A stretch of DNA of 6,328 nt from Alistipes sp. (GCA_017560305.1 JAFYOF010000079.1:1-6328); one strand, 5' to 3'; shown: positions 1 through 5,872, counted from the first letter of the stretch. The notes: generated by a model not told the origin, from the sequence alone. Translations and numbers: made by a program.

Positions 1-61
1 AGAAAATGCAGATAAAGAAAAACTTGAAATAAAACTAATTAACCTATTAAACTTTAATCAG

Positions 62-913
62 ATGAAAAGATTATTCTCTTATGCTATCGTTGTGATGGCA
101 GCCGCAGTGATGGCAGGCTTCACAGGTTGCGCTGGAAGCAAAAAGGTGGGATTGCAGCTCTATTCTGTACATCAGGATATGGGCGATGTGGCAGCGTCGT
201 TGCAGAAGGTGGCTGATGCCGGCTACAATGTGGTGGAGACTCTGGGCAGCCCAAACTGCTTCGGTATGCCTGCAGATGAGTTCCGCAAGTTGTGTAACGA
301 CAAGGGATTGCAGATTATCTCTACCCACACCTCAATCGGTATGGATGACCCAAATGCTATGCAGAAGTGGCACGAGGTATTCGCTGGTTTGAAGACTATG
401 GGCGCAAGCTATTGCGTTATCCCAGGTTTCAACCTCGGTCGTAACCTCGAGGAGTTGAAGGCTGTGTGCAACTATTTCAACGAGGTTGGTAAGATTGGTA
501 AGGAGTACGGCATCAAGCTCGGCTACCACAACCACTCACACGAGTACAACGAGATGGAGGGTCAGGTAATGTGGGAGTATATGATTGAGAACACCGACCC
601 TGATTTGGTATTCTTCCAGATGGATGTTTACTGGACAACTCGCGGTGGCAAGGACCCAGTTGAGTACCTCAAGAAGTATCCAAAGCGCATCCATATGCTC
701 CACATCAAGGATGAACTGGTAATCGGCGACAGCGGCAAGATTGACTTCGAGGCTATCTTCAAGCAGTTCTACAAGAACGGCTGGAAAGACTATGTTGTAG
801 AGCAGGAGATGCCATACGACCGCAACTCATCTCGCGAGCAGAATTTCGAGCGTATGTGGGACGGCGTAGCCAAGTCGGCAGCATACCTGAACAATGCAAA
901 GTTTGTTAAGTAA
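62..913 (+). CDS. Lipoprotein with xylose-isomerase-like TIM barrel (putative sugar isomerase/epimerase)
   Basis: The 283-aa product begins with a lipoprotein signal: Lys-Arg at residues 2-3, a hydrophobic stretch at about 7-20, and the lipobox FTGC with the modified Cys at 23. It should therefore be exported and lipid-anchored. The rest (about 28-278) reads as an AP-endonuclease-2/xylose-isomerase-like TIM barrel of the 'sugar phosphate isomerase/epimerase' group. Candidate metal or catalytic residues are Glu59 (VVET), His156/His158/His160 (HNHSH), Asp188 (QMDVY), His214 (HIKD) and Glu247 (YVVEQE). The family isomerises, epimerises or eliminates on sugars with a divalent metal; the substrate cannot be read here. 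A periplasmic sugar or ketoglycoside is my inference from the signal peptide. The frame stays open upstream to the window edge without a stop, so the start rests on the lipoprotein signal. The next gene has its own promoter, so no operon with it is implied. Confidence 0.85.
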   Translation: MKRLFSYAIVVMAAAVMAGFTGCAGSKKVGLQLYSVHQDMGDVAASLQKVADAGYNVVETLGSPNCFGMPADEFRKLCNDKGLQIISTHTSIGMDDPNAMQKWHEVFAGLKTMGASYCVIPGFNLGRNLEELKAVCNYFNEVGKIGKEYGIKLGYHNHSHEYNEMEGQVMWEYMIENTDPDLVFFQMDVYWTTRGGKDPVEYLKKYPKRIHMLHIKDELVIGDSGKIDFEAIFKQFYKNGWKDYVVEQEMPYDRNSSREQNFERMWDGVAKSAAYLNNAKFVK

Positions 914-920
914 TAAAAAG

Positions 921-951
921 TTGTTATTGTATCAGAATTTTATTAACTTTG
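921..951 (+). promoter_or_regulatory. Bacteroidetes-type promoter of the phosphofructokinase gene
   Basis: TAACTTTG at 944-951 fits the Bacteroidetes -7 consensus TAnnTTTG. TTG at 921-923 lies 20 nt upstream, the usual distance for the -33 element. Transcription should start near 955-958, giving an AT-rich leader of about 40 nt before the ATG at 996. The promoter begins only 7 nt after the upstream stop codon, so the two genes look independently transcribed. No Shine-Dalgarno sequence is obvious, which is normal for the phylum. Confidence 0.7.
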
Positions 952-995
952 CCAAGATTTAGAAACTTTAACTCAATTAATTATATTAAAACACT

Positions 996-2228
996 ATGAA
1001 AGAGGCTATTGCTATTCTCACAGGTGGCGGTCCAGCACCAGGTATGAACACTGTAGTTGGTTCAGTTGCCAAGACATTCCTTGCAAAGGGTTATCGTGTA
1101 ATCGGTTTGCACTATGGTTATTCAGGTCTTTTCAACTCAAACCCTCGTCACGAGGATTTGGACTTCGTAAAGGCTGACTTCATCTTCAATCAGGGTGGTT
1201 CTTACCTCACTATGAGCCGCTTCAAGCCAACTGACAAGGACTTCGAGGAGAATTTCAATCTTACATTCTTCCAGGAGAACAATGTTAAGTTGCTCGTGAC
1301 TGTTGGTGGTGATGACACTGCTTCAACAGCTAACCGCATTGCGAAGTTCCTCGAGGCGAAGAACTATCCAATCGCTAACATCCATGTTCCAAAGACAATC
1401 GACAACGACCTTCCATTGCCAGCAGGTTCACCAACATTTGGTTACCAGTCAGCTAAGGAGGGTGGTACAGTTATCGGTCGCGCAGTTTACAACGACGCTC
1501 GCACTTCAGCTAACTGGTTCGTAGTAGCAGCTATGGGTCGCTCGGCAGGTCACTTGGCATTCGGTATCGGTTCTGCTTGCCACTACCCTATGATCGTTAT
1601 CCCAGAGATGTTCAACAAGACTGAGATCACAGTTGAGAAGATCGTTAACTTGGTAGTTTCTTCTATCATCAAGCGTAAGATTATGGGTCTTGACTATGGT
1701 GTTGCAATGATTTCTGAGGGTGTATTCCACTCACTCTCTGACGAGGAGATCCGCAACTCAGGTATCCACTTCACTTACGACGACCACGGTCACCCAGAGC
1801 TAGGTAAGGTATCGAAGGCTAACATCTTCAACGAGTTGTTGGAGAACAAGCTCAAGGAGCTCGGTTTGAAGGTTAAGTCTCGTCCAGTAGAGATCGGTTA
1901 CGAGGTTCGTTGCCAGACTCCAATCGCTTACGACTTGGTATACTGCTCTGAGCTCGGTATGGGCGTTTACAAGCTCTTCTCAGAGGGTAAGACTGGTTGC
2001 ATGGTTTACATCTCACAGGATGGTTTCGTATCTCCACTCTACTTGAAGGATTTGCAGGATCCTACAACTGGCAAGATTCCACCACGCTTGGTTAACATCG
2101 AGTCAGACAAGATCCAGCAGGTTATCAACAACCTCTTGCACTATGTGACAGAGGCTGACTATGAGGCTGCAAAGGCTTATGTTGCTAACCCAGAGGCTTA
2201 CGACTTCAAGAAGATCTTGAACTGGTAG
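996..2228 (+). CDS. Pyrophosphate-dependent 6-phosphofructokinase (PPi-PFK)
   Basis: This 410-aa cytoplasmic enzyme phosphorylates fructose 6-phosphate to fructose 1,6-bisphosphate in glycolysis, reversibly if PPi is the donor. It has the full phosphofructokinase motif order: the Gly-rich donor-binding loop GGGPAPGMN (10-18), GGDD (104-107), PKTIDND (132-138) with the catalytic base expected at Asp136, MGRSAGH (180-186), and near the C-terminus GYEVRCQTP, matching the sugar-phosphate-binding Arg loop. Two positions that decide the phosphoryl donor are of the PPi type. The second Asp of GGDD replaces the Gly found in ATP enzymes, and Lys133 precedes TIDND where ATP enzymes have Gly. Codon choice is narrow by eye (mostly CCA for Pro, GGT for Gly, AAG for Lys), as expected for a highly expressed central gene. 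It has its own promoter and is followed by a strong terminator, so it is probably monocistronic. PPi use is inferred from residues only. Confidence 0.93.
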   Translation: MKEAIAILTGGGPAPGMNTVVGSVAKTFLAKGYRVIGLHYGYSGLFNSNPRHEDLDFVKADFIFNQGGSYLTMSRFKPTDKDFEENFNLTFFQENNVKLLVTVGGDDTASTANRIAKFLEAKNYPIANIHVPKTIDNDLPLPAGSPTFGYQSAKEGGTVIGRAVYNDARTSANWFVVAAMGRSAGHLAFGIGSACHYPMIVIPEMFNKTEITVEKIVNLVVSSIIKRKIMGLDYGVAMISEGVFHSLSDEEIRNSGIHFTYDDHGHPELGKVSKANIFNELLENKLKELGLKVKSRPVEIGYEVRCQTPIAYDLVYCSELGMGVYKLFSEGKTGCMVYISQDGFVSPLYLKDLQDPTTGKIPPRLVNIESDKIQQVINNLLHYVTEADYEAAKAYVANPEAYDFKKILNW

Positions 2229-2283
2229 TCTATCGCTTGCAAGGCGCACCGCAAGGGCGTCGCACACAAGCAACCAATATCAG

Positions 2284-2314
2284 GGCTGTTGAACATTGTT
2301 CAGCAGCCTTTTTT
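2284..2314 (+). terminator. Rho-independent terminator after the phosphofructokinase gene
   Basis: An 11-bp stem (2284-2294 with 2298-2308, one G-U pair) closes a 3-nt ATT loop and is followed directly by six T at 2309-2314. It lies 56 nt after the stop codon at 2228. This is a textbook intrinsic terminator and separates the phosphofructokinase transcript from the steroid-module genes. Confidence 0.9.
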
Positions 2315-2335
2315 GTATTAAGGCGGTAGGTTGAG

Positions 2336-2404
2336 TTTATTTATCTTCGATGGATGGGCGGGCGTAACGCCTGTTTTCCATTACCTCGCCTACTAATGAA
2401 TAAA
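2336..2404. repeat. Nested imperfect palindrome in the spacer
   Basis: Three stems nest inside one another. The outer stem pairs 2336-2344 with 2396-2404 (9 bp, one G-U). The middle stem pairs 2349-2354 with 2377-2382 (6 bp, one G-U). The inner hairpin pairs 2359-2364 with 2368-2373 (one G-U) around a TAA loop and is followed by TTTT at 2374-2377. On the + strand the inner hairpin could act as a weak back-up terminator. A short structured RNA or a decayed mobile palindrome are alternatives. No open frame of note runs through it. The pairing was found by eye, without energy calculation. Confidence 0.4.
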
Positions 2405-2421
2405 TCTGCGAGGATGGGTGA

Positions 2422-2457
2422 TGCGTCATTGCGAGAAACCAAATGTTTCGTGACAAT
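2422..2457. repeat. Short palindromic intergenic repeat of the 'GTCATTGCGAG' kind
   Basis: A hairpin pairs GAAAC (2435-2439) with GTTTC (2445-2449) around a 5-nt loop. An outer ATTG (2428-2431) pairs with CAAT (2454-2457) across an imperfect internal loop. The left arm GTCATTGCGAG and the right arm ending GACAATCT resemble, from memory, a short palindromic repeat scattered between genes in many bacterial genomes. Only one copy lies in this window, so repeat status is inferred from that resemblance. Confidence 0.4.
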
Positions 2458-2559
2458 CTATAAAATCCCATTAAGACACATTATATTACTATTGTTCACA
2501 AAATCGGTCTAAAAGTAAAATATTCGGCAGCGCAATGGGAACAAATGGGCAATTTTCAT

Positions 2560-2567
2560 TATCTTTG
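2560..2567 (+). promoter_or_regulatory. Probable -7 promoter element of the steroid-module operon
   Basis: TATCTTTG matches the Bacteroidetes -7 consensus TAnnTTTG. No convincing -33 TTG lies 19-21 nt upstream; the region there is GC-rich (ATGGGA). Initiation near 2571-2574 would give a leader of about 45 nt before the ATG at 2618. The poor -33 element could mean weak or activator-dependent transcription, but that is inference. Confidence 0.5.
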
Positions 2568-2617
2568 TTGGATAATAACATCTTGCGAAAACAGAGGATA
2601 AACAAAATAAAATACAA

Positions 2618-3382
2618 ATGGAAATTTCTACTTATAATACATTTCTGGTGGTGATGGCAGTGATTGCCCTCTTCGTCTTTATTGCGCTCTTTTTCTTTGA
2701 GGCGGGATATGGCTATCTGTTCGACCGCCGCTATGGCAAACCCATCCCAAACAAGGTGGGCTGGGTGCTGATGGAGTCGCCCGTATTCATCGCTATGTGC
2801 ATTCTGTGGGGTCTCTCACCCCGTCAATGGGAGGTTGCTCCGCTGGTGCTTTTTGCACTTTTTCAGGCACACTACTTCCAGCGTTCATTCATCTTTCCGC
2901 TGCTGATGCGTGGCGAATCGAAGATGCCGTTGGGAATTGTGCTGATGGGTGCTACATTCAACACACTGAACGCACTGATGCAGGGTGGCTGGATTTTCTA
3001 CTTCGCACCCGAGGGTTACTATGCTGACTGGTTCTCAAAACCATATATCTGGATTGGCGGTGCCATTTTCCTTGCAGGTATGGCTATCAACCTCCACTCC
3101 GATTACATCATCCGCAACCTGCGCAAGCCTGGTGACAAGCGCCACTACATCCCAAAGGGAGGTATGTTCCGCTTCGTTTCATCGGCAAACTACTTCGGCG
3201 AGCTGACCGAGTGGATAGGCTTCGCTATAGCCTCAATGTCGTGGTCGGGCGTGGTCTTCGCTTGGTGGACATTTGCCAACCTCGCACCCCGCTCAGCATC
3301 GCTCTACAAGCGCTATGAGAAGGAGTTCGGTGAGGAGTTCACTAGCCTAAAGCGCAAGCGCATCATCCCATTCATCTATTAG
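2618..3382 (+). CDS. Steroid 5-alpha-reductase family membrane protein (3-oxo-5-alpha-steroid 4-dehydrogenase, SRD5A-like)
   Basis: This 254-aa polytopic membrane protein is predicted to reduce the delta4 double bond of 3-oxo-delta4 steroids or bile acids with NADPH, giving the flat 5-alpha (allo) ring fusion. It aligns from memory with human SRD5A1/2 over most of its length, which is also close to the family length of about 255 aa. Shared landmarks are Glu53 (MESP), matching the SRD5A2 Glu57 that contacts the C3 ketone; Tyr86 in HYFQRSF, matching Tyr91; NLHSDY (158-163) plus LRKPG (168-172); IPKGGMF (178-184); and ANYFGELTEW (190-199), with Asn and Glu at the NADPH-site positions. The chain ends IIPFIY, like the human IIPF-type ends. 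About six or seven hydrophobic segments are present (for example 9-27, 48-66, 72-84, 104-130, 143-158). It opens a three-gene run, 24 nt before the flavoenzyme gene. Family assignment is strong; whether the natural substrate is a bile acid, a hormone or another enone lipid is inference. Confidence 0.9.
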   Translation: MEISTYNTFLVVMAVIALFVFIALFFFEAGYGYLFDRRYGKPIPNKVGWVLMESPVFIAMCILWGLSPRQWEVAPLVLFALFQAHYFQRSFIFPLLMRGESKMPLGIVLMGATFNTLNALMQGGWIFYFAPEGYYADWFSKPYIWIGGAIFLAGMAINLHSDYIIRNLRKPGDKRHYIPKGGMFRFVSSANYFGELTEWIGFAIASMSWSGVVFAWWTFANLAPRSASLYKRYEKEFGEEFTSLKRKRIIPFIY

Positions 3383-3406
3383 ACAACTATTTAACTGCCC
3401 AATACT

Positions 3407-4636
3407 ATGAAAGATATCAAGGATTCAAAACTCTTTACACCATATAAGATGGGTCCCGTCACCCTGCGCAACCGCACAATCCGTTCTGCTGCGTTTGAGT
3501 CGATGGGCAAGGACTTTGCGCCCACACAGGCGTTGAAGGATTACCACACCAGCGTTGCCCGTGGCGGCATCGGTATGACAACCTTGGCTTATGCCTCGGT
3601 CAACCGCAGCGGTATCTCATTCAACTCGCAGCTCTGGTTGCGTGACGAGATTGTACCACAACTGCGCGATATCACCGACTCAATCCACAACGAGGGCGCT
3701 GCCGCAGGTATCCAGATTGGTCACTGCGGAAATATGACCCACTGGGAGACCGCTGGTTGCTTCCCCGTGTCGGCGTCCAACGGCTTCAACATCTACTCCC
3801 CCACCTTCCACCGCCGCCTCAAGCCTGCGGAGTTGAAGGAGTTTGCAAAGGATTTCGGTCAGGCGGTTGTGACTGCTCACGAGGCGGGCTTCGACAGCGT
3901 GGAGGTACACGCAGGTCACGGCTACCTCATCTCGCAGTTCCTCTCACCCTGGACAAACCGACGCAGAGACGAGTTCGGAGGCTCACTTGAGAATCGTATG
4001 CGATTTATGAATATGTGCCTCGAGGAGGTTATGGAGCAGGCTGCGCGCCACAATATGGCTGTGCTGGTGAAGCACAATATGGAGGATGGCTTCAAGGGTG
4101 GCATCCAGATTGACGAGTCGATTGAGATTGCCAAGCAGATTGAGTCATTCGGCGTTCACGGCATCGTACTCTCATCGGGCTTCGTTTCGCGTGCTCCGAT
4201 GGCTGTAATGCGTGGCAGAATCCCAACAAAGACTATGGGTTATTATATGGGCTGGAACGAGTGGATGCAGAAGATTGTGGTGTCATTGTTCGGTCAATGG
4301 ATGATCAAGCAGTATGACTTTGAGGAGTGCTTCTTCCTTGAGAACGCCAAGAAGTTCCGCGCTGCGTTGAAGGGTCCGTTGGTATATGTGGGCGGTCTCG
4401 TGTCGCGTGAGGGTATTGAGAAGGTGCTCGACGAGGGCTTCGAGATGGTGCAGATGGCACGCGCACTGATTAACGACCCAGCTTTTGTGAACAAGATGCT
4501 GGAGGGTGACCTTTCGACACGCTCGGGCTGCGACCACAAGGATTACTGCATCGCAAGAATGTACTCTGTTGATATGAAGTGTTGTCACCACTGCGACAAC
4601 CTGCCAAAGGTCATCCGTAAAGAACTTAACTTGTAG
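3407..4636 (+). CDS. Old-Yellow-Enzyme-type NADH:flavin oxidoreductase, candidate 3-oxo-delta4-steroid 5-beta-reductase/dehydrogenase
   Basis: This 409-aa FMN-dependent TIM-barrel enzyme starts with the family's typical LFTPYKMGPVTLRNR (9-23) and carries the signature VEVHAGHGYLISQFLSP (165-181) then DEFGGSLENR (188-197). His168, His171 and Tyr173 sit at the usual substrate-activating positions, and YVGG (327-330) with MARALINDP (350-358) form the phosphate-binding end of the barrel. It lacks the C-terminal flavodoxin/NAD(P)H domains of the longer bile-acid enzymes BaiCD and BaiH (over 600 aa), so it must take electrons directly or from a partner. A Cys-rich tail (Cys375, 381, 392, 393, 396) resembles the Fe-S region of dienoyl-CoA-reductase relatives but with different spacing. 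A Trp/Met-rich stretch at about 279-301 could touch the membrane. Placed between a 5-alpha-reductase and an SDR, it probably interconverts 3-oxo-5-beta and 3-oxo-delta4 steroids. The family is certain; the reaction is inferred from context. Confidence 0.85.
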   Translation: MKDIKDSKLFTPYKMGPVTLRNRTIRSAAFESMGKDFAPTQALKDYHTSVARGGIGMTTLAYASVNRSGISFNSQLWLRDEIVPQLRDITDSIHNEGAAAGIQIGHCGNMTHWETAGCFPVSASNGFNIYSPTFHRRLKPAELKEFAKDFGQAVVTAHEAGFDSVEVHAGHGYLISQFLSPWTNRRRDEFGGSLENRMRFMNMCLEEVMEQAARHNMAVLVKHNMEDGFKGGIQIDESIEIAKQIESFGVHGIVLSSGFVSRAPMAVMRGRIPTKTMGYYMGWNEWMQKIVVSLFGQWMIKQYDFEECFFLENAKKFRAALKGPLVYVGGLVSREGIEKVLDEGFEMVQMARALINDPAFVNKMLEGDLSTRSGCDHKDYCIARMYSVDMKCCHHCDNLPKVIRKELNL

Positions 4637-4639
4637 GCG

Positions 4640-5449
4640 ATGAAGAGAGGTCAGGTTACTTTAGGCTCGAAGAACGCTCTGGTTACGGGCGCTTCGAAGG
4701 GTATAGGTCGCGAGTATGCGTTGCAACTTGCGGCGCTGGGTTATAATATATTGATGGTTGCATCGGGCAAGGAGGAGCTGGAGGCTACGGCAGCCGAGGT
4801 TGCGGCTACGCAGCCAGGCGTATGGGTCAAGTATCTTGTCAAGGACTTGGCGAGCCTAACAGCTGCCGAGGAGATGTTCGCCTACACCGAGGCGGAGGGT
4901 ATCAAGGTAGATATCCTCGTCAACAACGCAGGCATCTTCTCATTCTGCGACATCCTTTCAACACCCATCGAGCGCATCCAGCGAATGATTTACCTCCACG
5001 ACATCACCTCGACACTTATGTGCCGACTTTATGCTGCCGATATGATTTCGCGTGACGGAGGTCGCATCCTCAATATGTCATCCTTCTCAATATGGATGCC
5101 CTACCCTGGTCTGTCGCTCTATAGCGCCAGCAAGGCATACCTGAAGAGTTTCTCTGTGGCATTCGCAAAGGAGGTGAAGGATAAGGGCGTGAGCGTCACA
5201 GCCATCTGCCCCGCAGGCATCGCCACCGACCTTTACGGTCTCTCACCAAAGTTGCAGCGCTTCGGCGTGAGAACGGGCATCCTGATGACCCCAAAGAGTT
5301 GCGCGCGCCGCTCGCTGAATGGTATGTTCCGAGGTCAGCGATGCAAGGTGCCCGACTGGTGGTTCCGTCTCTTCATCCCCATCTGCCAGCTTGTGCGTGG
5401 TCCATTGATGCGCTGGTTGAGAAATTTCACTATGCAATTCCAGAAATAG
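4640..5449 (+). CDS. Short-chain dehydrogenase/reductase, candidate 3-beta-hydroxysteroid dehydrogenase
   Basis: This 269-aa classical SDR should interconvert a 3-oxo steroid and its 3-beta-hydroxy form using NAD(P). Motifs in order are the nucleotide loop TGASKGIG (16-23), Asp69 for the adenine ring, NNAG (95-98), Ser147/Ser148, and the catalytic YSASK (Tyr161, Lys165), followed by PAGIATD (191-197). The Lys within TGASKGIG leans toward NADPH, but no Arg follows the second strand (ASGKEE, 41-46), so the cofactor is unsettled. The Asn usually completing the tetrad appears as His120 (IYLHDIT), as I recall from related Bacteroidales SDRs. The C-terminal part (about 239-262; WWFRLF then LVRGPLMRWL) is hydrophobic and basic, suggesting membrane attachment like HSD17B12-type ketoreductases. 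The ATG follows the upstream stop by only 3 nt, so translation is probably coupled to the flavoenzyme. The SDR fold is certain; 3-beta specificity comes from context, and a 3-ketoacyl or other ketoreductase role remains possible. Confidence 0.85.
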   Translation: MKRGQVTLGSKNALVTGASKGIGREYALQLAALGYNILMVASGKEELEATAAEVAATQPGVWVKYLVKDLASLTAAEEMFAYTEAEGIKVDILVNNAGIFSFCDILSTPIERIQRMIYLHDITSTLMCRLYAADMISRDGGRILNMSSFSIWMPYPGLSLYSASKAYLKSFSVAFAKEVKDKGVSVTAICPAGIATDLYGLSPKLQRFGVRTGILMTPKSCARRSLNGMFRGQRCKVPDWWFRLFIPICQLVRGPLMRWLRNFTMQFQK

Positions 5450-5451
5450 AG

Positions 5452-5488
5452 AACGCATTCGGGTGGCAAATGCCGCCCGAACGCGTTT
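5452..5488. terminator. Long GC-rich hairpin terminator between convergent genes
   Basis: A 16-bp stem (5452-5467 with 5472-5487; one A-C mismatch and one G-U pair) closes a 4-nt AAAT loop and begins 3 nt after the SDR stop codon. On the + strand it is followed by only a short T run (5486-5488); on the minus strand it is followed by TCTCTATTTC. Its strength and its place between converging transcripts suggest termination in both directions. Confidence 0.75.
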
Positions 5489-5501
5489 CAATGGTAGGCC
5501 A

Positions 5502-5517
5502 AGCAGGCCACCCTGCT
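5502..5517. repeat. Small inverted repeat just past the minus-strand gene
   Basis: AGCAGG (5502-5507) and CCTGCT (5512-5517) form a perfect 6-bp stem with a 4-nt loop, ending 3 nt before the minus-strand stop codon at 5520-5522. No T run follows on either strand, so it is more likely a 3'-end stabilising hairpin or an accessory to the larger terminator than a terminator itself. Confidence 0.4.
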
Positions 5518-5519
5518 CG

Positions 5520-5837
5520 CTATTGCCCTTTGCGAATGGCGAGGTCAAGCAGGCGTAAGGCGACAGAGCGAACCACCTGATAGCCGTTGCGTGCTGCGGA
5601 CGCCACATCGTAGATTGTCTCCAACCGCTTGTCGATGTAGTCGATTCTTTCACGCACCCACAGCAGATAGATCAGCCACGCCACCACGAGCAGCAACACC
5701 GCCACAATCAGGGTGGCAATCCACGCGTGACCTATAATCTCGGTCAGCGCCACCACCGCCGCTGCGACAAGCATCAGCACCGCCATCAGCAGCGCGACTC
5801 CAAAACATATCAATGGCAACATAACGCTCGGCATCAT
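5520..5837 (-). CDS. Small two-helix membrane protein, holin-X/phage-holin-family-like (function unknown)
   Basis: The 105-aa product has two long hydrophobic helices (about 7-31 and 38-61) separated by a short TEIIGH turn, then a charged, helical tail (about 62-105; RERIDYIDKRLE...). The hairpin pattern with a small polar turn, and the aromatic/basic end of helix 2 (YLLWVRER), resemble the 'phage holin family' membrane proteins (PF07332-like) of bacterial chromosomes. Those often sit beside YtxH genes and are not thought to be lysis proteins. Here too it follows a YtxH-like gene by 35 nt in the same direction, so the two are probably co-transcribed. An in-frame TAA at 5844-5846 on this strand limits the start to ATG 5837 or the adjacent ATG 5834. 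No phage genes are nearby. The family link is by eye and only moderate. Confidence 0.65.
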   Translation of the reverse strand: MMPSVMLPLICFGVALLMAVLMLVAAAVVALTEIIGHAWIATLIVAVLLLVVAWLIYLLWVRERIDYIDKRLETIYDVASAARNGYQVVRSVALRLLDLAIRKGQ

Positions 5838-5872
5838 AGTTGTTTAACCCTGTCTACACACGCCCACGCCTA

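Noticed and set aside
1..61. Possible tail of an upstream gene (stops at 13-15 and 30-32 in two frames) or a longer N-terminus for the lipoprotein, whose frame is open to the window edge.
   Set aside because: The stretch is AT-rich and leader-like, gives no recognisable protein, and the lipoprotein signal fits the ATG at 62 exactly. Too short to call.
48..61. Promoter-like TTAAACTTTAA before the lipoprotein gene.
   Set aside because: It does not match TAnnTTTG (the last G is A and the spacing is off by one); not supportable as a promoter.
2231..2275. GCAAGG-containing direct and inverted repeats just after the phosphofructokinase stop codon.
   Set aside because: The pairings are short (5 bp) with large unpaired parts, and the clear terminator lies immediately downstream.
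4283..4591. Antisense 102-codon open frame within the flavoenzyme gene.
   Set aside because: It overlaps a gene with full family motifs, shows no known domain, and is rich in residues typical of shadow translation.
5243..5653. Minus-strand 136-codon open frame spanning the operon terminator.
   Set aside because: It overlaps the SDR C-terminus, the terminator hairpin and the two-helix membrane gene in another frame, and has no domain-like pattern.
5520..5837. Prophage lysis gene (holin).
   Set aside because: No phage structural, integrase or endolysin genes are present, and chromosomal two-helix proteins of this type next to YtxH are common without phage context.
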